From: Clostridiales bacterium
GTDB taxonomy: Bacteria; Bacillota; Clostridia; Oscillospirales; CAG-272
Assembly (NCBI GenBank): GCA_024693345.1
Contig: JAILLB010000025.1
Coordinates: 1-36,230 of the forward strand
Direction: 5' to 3'
Length of the DNA stretch: 36,230 nt
Below are positions 1-8,817 of the stretch, piece by piece; position 1 is the stretch's first letter; each line of letters opens with the position of its first letter. Position numbers and translations under genes: made by a program. Under the pieces are notes generated by a model. That model did no database searches, had not been told where the DNA came from, and worked only from the letters and a program-made list of their open reading frames with translations.

Positions 1-30
1 TTTCCTCCATGGCTCCAATAATATATAGTA

Positions 31-59
31 ATGATACCACTTGAAAATAATCTATTCAA
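31..59 (-). promoter_or_regulatory. Candidate divergent promoter reading off the left edge
   Basis: On the minus strand, -35 TTGAAT (54-59) and -10 TATCAT (31-36) are separated by 17 bp. Transcription would start near 24 and run leftward out of the window. A minus-strand ATG lies at 8-10 with a GGAG only 2 nt upstream, so a divergent gene may begin at the very edge, but the spacing is poor and too little sequence is visible to name it. Confidence 0.4.
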
Positions 60-93
60 TAAAAAAATGGCGCGCGTGCGCAAAATATATTGT

Positions 94-122
94 TTGACAT
101 AATTTATGTAGAATGTTAATAT
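94..122 (+). promoter_or_regulatory. Promoter of the DNA glycosylase gene
   Basis: A perfect -35 TTGACA (94-99) is followed after 17 bp by TAATAT (117-122). The predicted start of transcription is near 129. This matters for the start codon of the next gene, because the first in-frame ATG (113) lies upstream of the mRNA start. Confidence 0.6.
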
Positions 123-154
123 TAGAATACAAAAAATGCAATGGAGTATACGGT

Positions 155-997
155 TTGAAAAACGCAGTATTGGATTGTCCGAAACATTTTGATCCGCCAA
201 AAACATTTGACTGTGGTCAGTGTTTCAGATTTGACATATCAAGTGAAGGTCTTGTTTCAGGAGTTATAGGAAAGAGATTTATAACAATCGAAAAAAGAGA
301 TGGCAAACTTTATTTGTCAGGTGTTGATCAGAGTGGAGCAGAAAAAGAAATAGTTCCTTATCTCGGACTTGATGAAGATTATGACGAGATAAACAGAGAC
401 ATCGAAGAACACTTCGGTGTATATAACAATACAATTTTCGAAGCTGAAAAAATATCTGACGGAATTAGAATACTCCGACAGGACAAGTGGGAAACTCTCG
501 TTTCTTTCATAATTTCCCAGAATAACAATATAGGAAGAATAAAAAAGATTGTTGAAAGAATCTGCGAAAGATTTGGAGAACCGTTTGTCCAGGACGGAAA
601 AATGTATTATGCTTTTCCGACGCCACAAGCACTTAAAAATGCCGGAAAAGAAAATATTTTTTCATGTGGAACCGGTTTTCGCGACAAATACATAGTTGAC
701 TGTGCGGAAAAAGTGTGCAGCGGAGAAATTGATTTAGAAAAAGTATCCGGGCAGAATACAGAAGATGCAATGCAGACTCTTTGTTCGATTAAAGGTGTAG
801 GGCCTAAAGTTGCGTCATGTGCACTGCTTTTCGGTTTTCACAGAACAGAAAGTTTTCCTGTAGATGTATGGATAAAAAGAGTTCTTGAAAAGTACTATTC
901 AAACGGAATAGATCTCAAGAACATAGGCAATTACGGCGGGATAGCTCAACAGTACCTGTTCTATTACGAAAGATACCAGAACGGAGGCTCAAATTGA
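155..997 (+). CDS. ogg: OGG1-type 8-oxoguanine DNA glycosylase/AP lyase
   Basis: Base-excision repair enzyme of the HhH-GPD superfamily, expected to remove 8-oxoguanine and nick the abasic site. The protein has the OGG N-terminal signature FDCGQCFRF, the SQNNNI segment that corresponds to the OGG1 SxNNNI motif, and a helix-hairpin-helix (SIKGVGPKVASC) carrying the catalytic lysine (K218) followed by PVDVW with the catalytic aspartate (D237). At 280 aa the length fits the family. I chose the TTG at 155: GGAG sits at 143-146 with 8 nt spacing, whereas the in-frame ATG at 113 overlaps the predicted -10 and would precede the transcript start. The gene overlaps the start of the next one by 4 nt, so the two are probably translationally coupled. 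Confidence 0.85.
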   Translation: MKNAVLDCPKHFDPPKTFDCGQCFRFDISSEGLVSGVIGKRFITIEKRDGKLYLSGVDQSGAEKEIVPYLGLDEDYDEINRDIEEHFGVYNNTIFEAEKISDGIRILRQDKWETLVSFIISQNNNIGRIKKIVERICERFGEPFVQDGKMYYAFPTPQALKNAGKENIFSCGTGFRDKYIVDCAEKVCSGEIDLEKVSGQNTEDAMQTLCSIKGVGPKVASCALLFGFHRTESFPVDVWIKRVLEKYYSNGIDLKNIGNYGGIAQQYLFYYERYQNGGSN

Positions 998-1632
998 TAG
1001 CTGAAATCAAGAAAAAAATGGTTGCTTTCAGATGTTCAAACTGCGGAACCATCATAAAGAGCGTCAACAATATTTTCTCCATTCCGGGAGAAAAGAAAGT
1101 GCTGAAATGTGATTGCGGAAACAAGATGGATATAGTGACCACGAATGACGGCAAACTCAGGTTTTCGCTGAGGTGCAGATTCTGCGGCAACATGCATCAG
1201 TTTAACATAAGCAGATCAACCATATTCAACACTGAAAGACTCATTTTGCCATGCGATGTCACATCTTTTGATATCTTGTTCATAGGCGATCCCGGAAAAG
1301 TGTACCAGGCAATAGAAGCATCTGAAAACATGCTCGATGAATGGGCAGAAGCAAACGATTATGATGACATTGATCAGGAAAATGAACCCGAGATAACGGG
1401 GGATCATATGCTTGTTTCTGCGGTTGTAACAACATTGGATGAACTGGCTCTGTCAAAGAAAATCCATTGTAAGTGCAAGAATGGTGAAGGAAAGTACAAG
1501 GTTGACATATATTCAGATAATATTGTGATTAGCTGTAACAAGTGCGGATGCAGCAGGAGAATTGAAACACATGAAGGCAGTATGGATGCTTACAATGTCC
1601 TTGAATGCACGGAATTGTTTTTGAAAGAATAG
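994..1632 (+). CDS. Cysteine-rich zinc-ribbon protein of unknown function
   Basis: A 212-aa cytoplasmic protein that I do not recognise as a named family. It has two cysteine-rich regions. The N-terminal one contains CSNC (C14/C17), CDC (C39/C41) and CRFC (C61/C64); the C-terminal one contains HCKC (C159/C161) and CNKCGC (C181/C184/C186). These look like two zinc-ribbon-like metal sites around an acidic middle (about 105-137, with EWAEANDYDD). The start is TTG at 994, with GGAGG at 983-987 and 6 nt spacing, and it overlaps the glycosylase stop codon. There is no signal peptide or membrane segment. Overlap with a DNA repair gene suggests co-expression; any role in repair is inference only. Confidence 0.7.
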   Translation: MIAEIKKKMVAFRCSNCGTIIKSVNNIFSIPGEKKVLKCDCGNKMDIVTTNDGKLRFSLRCRFCGNMHQFNISRSTIFNTERLILPCDVTSFDILFIGDPGKVYQAIEASENMLDEWAEANDYDDIDQENEPEITGDHMLVSAVVTTLDELALSKKIHCKCKNGEGKYKVDIYSDNIVISCNKCGCSRRIETHEGSMDAYNVLECTELFLKE

Positions 1633-1642
1633 GGTGAATGAT

Positions 1643-4459
1643 ATGAAGAAAACAATTAAGATAATTTCTGTATTATTTGTGGCGATAATGCTGATTTTTG
1701 CAATCAGCATGTCTATTGCTGCCGTTGATTCCAATGATCCGTATAATTCCTCCTATCAGGTATCAGTATCAAGAGACACAGAAAATACAATCATGCAAAG
1801 ATTCAAGGATGCCGTTCTGGCAGGAAGCAGCACTGTTAATCTTTACGGACTTGGGGCATCAACCGCGGATGCCGAAGAATTATTCATGTCTTTCCTTTTT
1901 GATAATCCAAGATACTCATTTATGATTCGTACAACGTACAGTTATTCGTACTTAGACACAAATTTGACGGCAATAACATTGAATTATAAATTCCAATCAT
2001 CAAATTATGAGGCTATGCTCAGTGAGATTGACACTGAAATTAACAACATTTGTCTTAGAATTAATCCAAACTGGAGCAATATTGAAAAAATACTTTGGGT
2101 AAATGACTACATGTGCGATGTTTATGGATATGACTATTCCGTAAAGGCAACGCCACCGAACCAGAATCCATATGATGACCTTTATTCAATGGTACACTAT
2201 AAAACAGGTACATGTCAGGGATACACCAAATTATTCAAAGCAATAATGGATAAACTCGGAATTGAGTGTTCTTTTTCTTCATCAGATCAGATTGCGCATG
2301 TATGGAACATAGTTAAACTTGATGGTAATTGGTATCATATTGATGTAACTTGGAATGACAATTTTTCAACTCGAGGCAGAATTCTTCTTTCAAATGATAC
2401 GAATAGCTATAAGGAGCACGCAGCCGTATATACCAATATTACAACGATAACTGATGCTGTTCAGAAATTTGCATGTACAAGCACAAAATATAACAATTAT
2501 TTTTGGACAAGCGAATTTGCCTCCGGATACGCATTTGAAGGCACTTCAACAGCATATGCGTTCGATATTAACGGAAATTTCAATAAATACAATCTAAATG
2601 ACGGTTCATACACAACATTGTTCAAAAACAATGATAAATGGGCTGCTTCAGCTACAGGAGGAGGCGTCTGGCCAGGGTATTTTGGTGATGCATTATCGAT
2701 GGGCGATGTAATTTTTTACAGCACATCAAGAGCAGTGTACTCATATAACACATCCACAGGCGAATCCACAAAGATTTATCAGACAAACCAGTACTATATC
2801 TATGCCATTCTATACGATGGTACATATATTTACATCATAGATTACAACTATAACATTAATCTCGAACCATTGAATATGTCGATGTACTATTTCGAGGCAC
2901 CGTCTGTTTCATCGAAGTATACTGTCACATGGAAAAATTATGACGGAACAGTTCTTGAAACTGATGAGAACGTTGCATTTGGATCTACTCCGACATATAA
3001 CGGAGCAACACCGACAAAAGCAGGGAATTCTGAGTACAAATATACGTTCACAGGTTGGACTCCGACCATAACAAGTGTTACCGGTGATGTTACATACACA
3101 GCAACATTTTCGCAGACCAAGAGCAAATACACAATAACCTGGAAGAACTATGATGGATCAACTATCAAGACCGAACAAGTTGAATATGGAGTAACTCCGT
3201 CATATTCAGGAACAACTCCTGTAAAACCGTCAGACAATCAGTACAGTTACACATTTTCTGGTTGGTCGCCCAATATTTCTCAGGTAACCGGAGATGCAAC
3301 ATATACCGCTCAGTTTAATCAAACAGCTGCAACTTATACAGTAACCTGGAAAAACTATGATGGTACCACACTCAAAACAGATACAAATGTAAGTTATGGA
3401 ACAACTCCGTCATATACGGGTGCAACTCCAACAAAAAAGGCAACTGCTGAGTACACATATACGTTTACCGGTTGGACTCCTGAAATAACAAGTGTTACAG
3501 GTAACGTCACATACACAGCTCAGTTCAGTCAAACCAAAAACACATATACCATCATTTGGAAGAATTATGATGGTAGCACTCTGAAAACTGAGACGTTAGA
3601 ATACGGAGTGACTCCATCATACACAGGAACAACTCCTTCCCGAGCAAGTGATGATAAATATGAGTACAAGTTCAAAGGATGGTCTCCGGATATTGCACCG
3701 GTAACAAAGGGCGCGGTTTATACTGCAGTGTTTACCGCCTCAAAAATTACAACTACAACGGGAGAAACAACAATAGAGACCACTGCGGAAACAACTACTG
3801 TTGAGACCACAACCGAAACTACAACAGAAACAACCACTGTTGAGACCACAACCGAGTCAACCACAGAAACTACGACGGAGACCACAACGAAAGAAACCAC
3901 TACTGAGACAGTTACGGTTGAGACAACTACTGAATCGACTACAAAAGAAACGACTGAAACCACCGAAGTTATTGAAACCACGGAGATTATTGAAACAACA
4001 GAAGTAACAGAGACTACTGAAGTAATAGAAACTACTGAAGTAACTGAAACAACCGAGAGTTCCAATAATGAGACAGAAACAACGGAAAAAATTTCTACCG
4101 GAACAGAAACAACAGAAGTGGTGACAACGGATGTTGAAACAACAAACGACCAAGTCGAAACAACTGAAGCAGATTCAACTGAAGAAACAACTGTCAATGA
4201 AGTGGAAACCACAACAGATACTGTTGAGACTTCAACGGATGCAACTGAAACAACAACTGAAAAAGTAACAGAAACAAAATCTCAGGAGACAACACCAAAT
4301 AAGCAGGAAGGCTTCGATTTCATGGGATTTGTCAACAATGTTATCGAACAAATAAAGGAAGGAAACGTTGTTTACATCGCTGTTACGGCCGGTGCCGGTA
4401 TAGTTTTATTAAGCATCATTATTGTGATACTTAAAGCAATTTTCAAAAAGAAAAAATAA
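1643..4459 (+). CDS. Secreted transglutaminase-like surface protein with InlB-type repeats and Thr/Glu stalk
   Basis: A 938-aa exported, membrane-anchored protein. Order of parts: signal peptide with a KK n-region (residues 1-27), a transglutaminase-like domain with a visible Cys/His/Asp triad (C191 in GTCQGYT, H219 in AHVWN, D234 in HIDVTWN), a region around 270-420 rich in Tyr/Asn with no recognised fold, four repeats of about 70 aa of the InlB B-repeat type (ITWKNYDGST...FTGW), about 180 residues of Thr/Glu-rich sequence, and a C-terminal membrane helix with a KKKK tail. There is no LPXTG motif, so it should be anchored by the C-terminal helix rather than by sortase. I prefer ATG 1643 (AGGGTG at 1631-1636) over the in-frame GTG at 1634. 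A proteolytic or crosslinking role at the surface is inferred from the family. Confidence 0.8.
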   Translation: MKKTIKIISVLFVAIMLIFAISMSIAAVDSNDPYNSSYQVSVSRDTENTIMQRFKDAVLAGSSTVNLYGLGASTADAEELFMSFLFDNPRYSFMIRTTYSYSYLDTNLTAITLNYKFQSSNYEAMLSEIDTEINNICLRINPNWSNIEKILWVNDYMCDVYGYDYSVKATPPNQNPYDDLYSMVHYKTGTCQGYTKLFKAIMDKLGIECSFSSSDQIAHVWNIVKLDGNWYHIDVTWNDNFSTRGRILLSNDTNSYKEHAAVYTNITTITDAVQKFACTSTKYNNYFWTSEFASGYAFEGTSTAYAFDINGNFNKYNLNDGSYTTLFKNNDKWAASATGGGVWPGYFGDALSMGDVIFYSTSRAVYSYNTSTGESTKIYQTNQYYIYAILYDGTYIYIIDYNYNINLEPLNMSMYYFEAPSVSSKYTVTWKNYDGTVLETDENVAFGSTPTYNGATPTKAGNSEYKYTFTGWTPTITSVTGDVTYTATFSQTKSKYTITWKNYDGSTIKTEQVEYGVTPSYSGTTPVKPSDNQYSYTFSGWSPNISQVTGDATYTAQFNQTAATYTVTWKNYDGTTLKTDTNVSYGTTPSYTGATPTKKATAEYTYTFTGWTPEITSVTGNVTYTAQFSQTKNTYTIIWKNYDGSTLKTETLEYGVTPSYTGTTPSRASDDKYEYKFKGWSPDIAPVTKGAVYTAVFTASKITTTTGETTIETTAETTTVETTTETTTETTTVETTTESTTETTTETTTKETTTETVTVETTTESTTKETTETTEVIETTEIIETTEVTETTEVIETTEVTETTESSNNETETTEKISTGTETTEVVTTDVETTNDQVETTEADSTEETTVNEVETTTDTVETSTDATETTTEKVTETKSQETTPNKQEGFDFMGFVNNVIEQIKEGNVVYIAVTAGAGIVLLSIIIVILKAIFKKKK
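2915..3745 (+). repeat. Four tandem InlB B-type (Listeria-Bacteroides) repeats
   Basis: In-frame repeats of about 69-70 codons begin near 2915, 3125, 3332 and 3542. Each opens with a Y-T-[VI]-x-W-K-N-Y-D-G core and contains a GW[TS]P segment near the middle and a YTA.F ending. Repeats 1 and 3 resemble each other most, as do 2 and 4, which suggests duplication of a two-repeat unit. Confidence 0.85.
3749..4300 (+). repeat. Low-complexity Thr/Glu-rich stalk-coding region
   Basis: About 180 codons made almost only of ETTTE/VETTT/TTEV-type units with degenerate codon use. It probably forms an extended, possibly glycosylated stalk that carries the outer domains away from the membrane. The reading frames seen on the opposite strand here (poly Ser/Val) are by-products of this composition. 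Confidence 0.8.
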
Positions 4460-4468
4460 AATAGAGAC

Positions 4469-4506
4469 AAAAAATCACAGGCTTGAATCTGAGCCTGTGA
4501 TTTTTT
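4469..4506. terminator. Bidirectional terminator between convergent genes
   Basis: The arms AAAATCACAGGCT (4471-4483) and AGCCTGTGATTTT (4492-4504) form a 13-bp stem with A/T runs on both sides. It can serve the surface-protein gene on the plus strand and potD on the minus strand. Confidence 0.85.
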
Positions 4507-4514
4507 ACGAGTAA

Positions 4515-5786
4515 TTATTTTGTTGTACACTCATTGACGCATTTTGCTCTTTTTTTCTTAATTATAAATCTGACAACAAACAGAGTTACGAGAGCTACAA
4601 CAATTACAATACAAATTATGTAAATTGAAGTTGAAATGTTACTTTGCAATTTGAGTTCTTCCCAGAGATCATTCATAAGACTGAGTGTTTCACCCGGAAG
4701 TGCGTGATAATACTGCATCTTCTCGATGTATTCTTCATCTTCAAAAACGCCATAGAGTATTTCCATTGCATCTTCATGAACTTCTTCTGTCATGTACTCT
4801 ATGTATTCTTCATTTTCTCTGACAAGCTTATTTGGCGAAGCATAGCAAATGTATTCTGCATTTGCAACAGCTATTTCTTCACTCAGCATGAAATTGATGT
4901 ATTCGATTGCAAGGTCTTTGTGACCTGCATTTTTCGGAACACACATAACATCAACAAAAATGTTTGTCCCTTCTTCAGGGTGATAGAACGAAAGATCTTC
5001 ATTGTCTTCGTACATCGTAAAGTAGTCACCTGCGTAATATGGAGCTATTGCTGCAGATGAACCTTTCATTTTGTTGAAAACTTCGTCCATTGCATAGCAC
5101 TGAAGAATGGGCTTTTGTTCAATGAGTTTTTCAAGGCACTCTCTCCACTCATTTTCATCGCTTGAGTTTACATCCTTGCTGAGATAATACTGTACGCTGC
5201 CGAATGCATCGCGCGGGTTGTTAAACTGAATGATGTTGCCTGAATATTTATCATTCCAGAGCAAGTCCCATGAGCCTGTATCCTCTTCATCTACTATCGC
5301 CGAGTTATATATGATGCCTACTGTTCCGCATGTATATGGAACAGTGTACATTTCTTCTTCATCGTAGTACATGCCTCGAAAACTGTCATCAATGTTTTCG
5401 TAGTTTTCAATGTTTTCTTTTGGATTAATGGGCTCAAGCATGCCTTCGGATATCATCCTGGCAGCCATGTAGTCTGATGGGAATATTACATCGTATGTGG
5501 GCAATACTCCACTTGATACTTTCGCATACATATCTTCATTTGAAGAATATGTTGAGTAGTTTACAACAACATTTTTGTGAAGCACTTCGCGACAGTATTT
5601 TTCAAATTCGGCATTTACATCAACCGAATCGTCATAACCATCTGAAATATACTCACCCCAGTTGTAAACGTAGAGTGTTATTGCGTCGCCTAAATCTTCC
5701 GTTTCTTCCTCGTTTTTTCCACATGATGTGAAAACAAGTGAACAGATAACCAAGAGCATGAGGATTATTGAAGTTATTTTTTTCAT
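4515..5786 (-). CDS. potD: PotD: spermidine/putrescine-binding lipoprotein with extra C-terminal membrane helix
   Basis: Periplasmic-type solute-binding protein of the polyamine ABC transporter, 423 aa. The N terminus has a lipoprotein signal (FTSC at about residues 19-22) followed by an acidic spacer. Family-typical segments include LYVYNWGEYI near the start, PTYDVIFPSDYMAARMI, the PYTCGTVGIIYN strand and the WDLLWNDKYSG segment. Unusually, the C terminus adds a hydrophobic helix (about 386-408, ICIVIVVALVTLFVVRFII) and a basic tail, which most PotD proteins lack, so the protein may be anchored at both ends. It is the last gene of potABCD and starts 4 nt after the potC stop codon. Confidence 0.9.
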   Translation of the reverse strand: MKKITSIILMLLVICSLVFTSCGKNEEETEDLGDAITLYVYNWGEYISDGYDDSVDVNAEFEKYCREVLHKNVVVNYSTYSSNEDMYAKVSSGVLPTYDVIFPSDYMAARMISEGMLEPINPKENIENYENIDDSFRGMYYDEEEMYTVPYTCGTVGIIYNSAIVDEEDTGSWDLLWNDKYSGNIIQFNNPRDAFGSVQYYLSKDVNSSDENEWRECLEKLIEQKPILQCYAMDEVFNKMKGSSAAIAPYYAGDYFTMYEDNEDLSFYHPEEGTNIFVDVMCVPKNAGHKDLAIEYINFMLSEEIAVANAEYICYASPNKLVRENEEYIEYMTEEVHEDAMEILYGVFEDEEYIEKMQYYHALPGETLSLMNDLWEELKLQSNISTSIYIICIVIVVALVTLFVVRFIIKKKRAKCVNECTTK

Positions 5787-5790
5787 ATAA

Positions 5791-6606
5791 TCACCTCACC
5801 CTATGCATTTTTGCTTTCTTGCTGTTACCTATTGTGCCTGCAAAGTTGACAACGAAAAGCAATGCAAGAATTGCGAATACCATCAGTGCACACAAAGCAT
5901 ACATGCTGTATTTAACCTGGTGGGCTGTCTGGTTGTATATGTAGAGTGGAAGTGTTTGGTAGTCTGGTGATGAAACAAAGTGGCTTATGACAAAATCGTC
6001 AAGCGACAATGTAAAACCGAGTAAGAGACCAGATAACACACCCGGAATAACCAGCGGGAGTTCAACTTTGAAGAATGCTTTGGCAGGTGAGCAGCCAAGA
6101 TCGAGAGCTGCTTCAGACAGCGATTTATCCATTTGCTGGAATCTCGGAAGAACCGACAGGATAACATACGGGAGCGAGAACGTGGTATGGGCAATCAGCA
6201 TTGTTGTGTGTCCGAATTTCAGATTAAGGAACGGAATGCTGATAGCTGCCACGAATACAAGCATCATTGATACGCCTGTCACTATATCTGGATTCATCAT
6301 CGGGATATTTGTGATACTGCGTATAGCACCGCTGAGCCAGCGTGAACGCATTTTATTGATACCGAATGCGGCAAGAGTACCGATTACAGTTGCAATAAGT
6401 GATGATGTTATTGCCAAATTCAGAGAATTTCCGAGCGCTTTAAGTGCTGTTTCATCTTCAAACAATTCTACATACCATTTCAAGGAAACACCCTCAAAGT
6501 GACTCATAGAACCGGCTTCATTGAATGAAAACAGTATCACTATGATAATCGGCATATAGAGCAGAACAAAAACCAGAGGTATATATATTCTTGAGAGTAC
6601 TTTCAT
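5791..6606 (-). CDS. potC: PotC: polyamine ABC transporter permease
   Basis: A 271-aa integral membrane subunit of the spermidine/putrescine importer with about six hydrophobic segments. The cytoplasmic EAA loop that docks to the ATPase is visible (SEAALDLGCSPAKAFFKVEL, then PLVIPGVLSG). It ends in a basic tail. It overlaps potB by 4 nt (ATGA type), consistent with coupled translation and a 1:1 heterodimer with PotB. An LDDFVISHF segment before the last helices is typical of PotC. Confidence 0.92.
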   Translation of the reverse strand: MKVLSRIYIPLVFVLLYMPIIIVILFSFNEAGSMSHFEGVSLKWYVELFEDETALKALGNSLNLAITSSLIATVIGTLAAFGINKMRSRWLSGAIRSITNIPMMNPDIVTGVSMMLVFVAAISIPFLNLKFGHTTMLIAHTTFSLPYVILSVLPRFQQMDKSLSEAALDLGCSPAKAFFKVELPLVIPGVLSGLLLGFTLSLDDFVISHFVSSPDYQTLPLYIYNQTAHQVKYSMYALCALMVFAILALLFVVNFAGTIGNSKKAKMHRVR

Positions 6607-7433
6607 ACGATAATACCTCCTTCGTTGTCGTCACCTTCAGAGAAGTGATTCATGACAGCTACCGAGATGAGGATGAGTATCATCATAACGAGTGAAATTG
6701 CTGCTCCTATATTGTATGTGGAAACGTTCTGGAATTCGCGTTCGATTGTATCACCAATCAAATCAAACAGACCGCCTCCGAGTTTTTGTGAAATGTAGAA
6801 TGTTGAAATTGATGGGACAAAAACCATCGTGATTCCTGAAATGACACCGGGCAAAGAGAGCGGAAATGCAACTTTGAACAGTGTCTTGCAATTTCCTGCA
6901 CCAAGATCATTTGCTGCTTCGTAATACTTTATGTCAAGTTTTGACAGAGAAGTATAAATCGGCAAAACCATGTACGGCAAAAAGTCGTAAACCATACCAA
7001 GAATAACAGCACCCGGTGTACCTACTATGTGAACACGAGTTATTCCGAGTGATTCCAGCAATGAGTTCAAAAGACCTCCGTTGTCAAGAATCGCCATCAG
7101 TGAGTATGTCCTGATAAGGAGGCTTATCCACATCGGGAGCATCAAAAGAATGACAAGCATCTTCTGTGTTTTAGGCTTTGTTTTTGACATAAAATATGCC
7201 AGTGGATATCCGATTAACAGACAAATGACTGTTGATATTAGTGCAAAACATATCGAAAGGACAAATATGTGTCCGTAACGAGAAAGGTTTGCTACGTTTT
7301 CAAATGAAAATGAACCGTCCGGTCCTGTGAACGCGAAATAAACCACGAACACGAGAGGGAGAATCACAAAGAGGATTAACCAAACTACGTGAGGTATGGC
7401 AGCAAACCCTTCGATAAACGATTTCTTTCTCAT
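6603..7433 (-). CDS. potB: PotB: polyamine ABC transporter permease
   Basis: A 276-aa membrane subunit, partner of PotC. It has about six membrane segments and an EAA loop ([20 protein letters not shown], then LSLPGVISG). The region [14 protein letters not shown] is characteristic of PotB-type permeases. The gene overlaps both potA and potC by 4 nt, so the operon is tightly coupled. No oddities seen. Confidence 0.92.
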   Translation of the reverse strand: MRKKSFIEGFAAIPHVVWLILFVILPLVFVVYFAFTGPDGSFSFENVANLSRYGHIFVLSICFALISTVICLLIGYPLAYFMSKTKPKTQKMLVILLMLPMWISLLIRTYSLMAILDNGGLLNSLLESLGITRVHIVGTPGAVILGMVYDFLPYMVLPIYTSLSKLDIKYYEAANDLGAGNCKTLFKVAFPLSLPGVISGITMVFVPSISTFYISQKLGGGLFDLIGDTIEREFQNVSTYNIGAAISLVMMILILISVAVMNHFSEGDDNEGGIIV

Positions 7434-8614
7434 TTATCTGCCTCCGTGTTGTCTGTTTCCTCTTCTTTTTTGTTTTCTTCTTCTGTCTCTTCTTCGGAAA
7501 CGCTCAGCTCTTCGAACTCATCACTGTATGATGAATAATCTCCGAACATATCTGAATACTGTGACTTTTTCATTATGTGAATCGCATCGGGTTCAATGTA
7601 CAGACCTATTTCGGAATCAGGAGCACAATAATCTGTTGTCTGAATCATCCACTTGAAACCATCAATATCGACTATGATTTCCCAGTGAACGCCTTTGAAC
7701 ACAACAAGTGTAACTTTTCCTCTGAGCATTCCTTTTTCGATTGGTACTATATCAATATCTTCAGGACGTACAACTACGTCAACAGGCTCATTTGCTTCAA
7801 AACCTTTGTCAACGCATTCAAATGTCTGATTTGAAAATTGAACCTTATAATCTTCGAGCATAACGCCGTCGAGAATGTTGGATTCTCCGATAAAGTCTGC
7901 AACAAATGCATTCTGAGGTTCATTGTAAATATCTGTTGATGAACCAATCTGCTGAATTTCACCATTTGCCATTACGACAATTGTATCGCTCATTGAGAGG
8001 GCTTCTTCTTGGTCATGGGTTACATATATAAATGTAATGCCTGTTTCTCTCTGTATATTCTTAAGTTCCTTCTGCATGTCTTTTCTTAGCTTAAGGTCGA
8101 GTGCTGCAAGAGGTTCGTCAAGAAGCAGAACTTTCGGATTGTTTACAAGAGCTCTTGCAATTGCAACTCTTTGCATCTGGCCGCCGGAAAGTGTGCTTAT
8201 GGAGCGCTTCTCAAATCCGCGGAGATTTACCAGTGCGAGCATTTTTTCAACGCGTTCGACTATTTCTTTTTCTTTGGGTCTGTCTTTGCCCTTCTTAACT
8301 CTGAGACCGAAAGCAATGTTTTCAAATACATTGAGGTGCGGGAAAAGGGCATAGCGCTGGAACACCGTGTTTACATTACGGCGGTAAGGCGGTTCGTCGT
8401 TTATTCTTTTGCCCATGAAATAAACGTCTCCCTCATCAGGCGATTCAAATCCGCCTATCATACGAAGAGTCGTTGTTTTACCGCATCCGGAAGGTCCGAG
8501 TAGTGTTACGAACTCCTTGTCATGAATTTCAAGGGAGAGGTTTTTGAGAACTGGTTCTCCGTTGTATCCTTTGGAGATATTTTTCAGTTCAACAATTACT
8601 GTGTCTTTGTCCAT
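7430..8614 (-). CDS. potA: PotA: polyamine ABC transporter ATPase
   Basis: A 394-aa ATP-binding subunit that powers polyamine import. Visible motifs are Walker [10 protein letters not shown] (from G40), the Q-loop in [11 protein letters not shown], signature LSGGQMQR (142-149), Walker B VLLLDEP (162-168), D-loop AALD and the H-loop His200 in [14 protein letters not shown]-like regulatory domain follows (about 240-350, with [11 protein letters not shown]). The last 35 or so residues are a very acidic Glu/Asp/Ser tail beyond the usual family end. It is the first gene of the operon and lies downstream of a long, structured leader, described separately. Confidence 0.95.
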   Translation of the reverse strand: MDKDTVIVELKNISKGYNGEPVLKNLSLEIHDKEFVTLLGPSGCGKTTTLRMIGGFESPDEGDVYFMGKRINDEPPYRRNVNTVFQRYALFPHLNVFENIAFGLRVKKGKDRPKEKEIVERVEKMLALVNLRGFEKRSISTLSGGQMQRVAIARALVNNPKVLLLDEPLAALDLKLRKDMQKELKNIQRETGITFIYVTHDQEEALSMSDTIVVMANGEIQQIGSSTDIYNEPQNAFVADFIGESNILDGVMLEDYKVQFSNQTFECVDKGFEANEPVDVVVRPEDIDIVPIEKGMLRGKVTLVVFKGVHWEIIVDIDGFKWMIQTTDYCAPDSEIGLYIEPDAIHIMKKSQYSDMFGDYSSYSDEFEELSVSEEETEEENKKEEETDNTEADK

Positions 8615-8645
8615 TTTTTAAATCTCACTTTTTAAGTATTTTTTT

Positions 8646-8701
8646 GCGCATCCACCGGCATTTGCCCGCCCCATGCGCCCGTGCAACCGCCTAGAGTTGC
8701 A
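8646..8701 (-). other. GC-rich structured segment in the potABCD leader
   Basis: In AT-rich surroundings these 56 bases are about 60% GC. On the minus strand two hairpins can form: TGCAAC/GTTGCA (8696-8701 with 8682-8687, 8-nt loop) and GCGCAT/ATGCGC (8673-8678 with 8646-8651) around a G-rich interior with runs of three to four G. The segment lies between the leader terminator and the potA ribosome binding region. I could not match it to a known riboswitch class by eye. Confidence 0.5.
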
Positions 8702-8708
8702 TAGCTTG

Positions 8709-8740
8709 AAAAAAAAGCACGGAAAAATCTTTTTCCGTGC
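8709..8740 (-). terminator. Intrinsic terminator within the potABCD leader
   Basis: On the minus strand an 11-bp GC-capped stem (arms 8730-8740 and 8717-8727, GCACGG/CCGTGC plus A/T pairs) is followed by eight T (8709-8716). It sits about 70 nt after the predicted transcription start and about 95 nt before potA, so it could act as an attenuator. It could also simply end transcripts from the nif3-like operon, which stops at 8978. Confidence 0.75.
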
Positions 8741-8817
8741 ATTAAAAAGTGCCGTGAAATACATAAACAACATTGGTTTTTTATGGGAAAAACATCTATT
8801 TTTCCATTCACACGCGT

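Noticed and set aside
69..82. GC-rich near-palindrome (GCGCGCGTGCGC) upstream of the glycosylase promoter
   Set aside because: It could be an operator, but it is a single imperfect copy with no regulator to match it; too little evidence to list.
3718..4212. Long Ser/Val-rich reading frame on the minus strand
   Set aside because: It is the complement of the Thr/Glu-rich repeat region of the surface-protein gene; it has no ribosome binding site and no believable composition.
3749..4300. Short regular repeats resembling a CRISPR array or microsatellite
   Set aside because: The units are in-frame ETT-type codons with variable third bases and no spacer structure; it is protein-coding low complexity.
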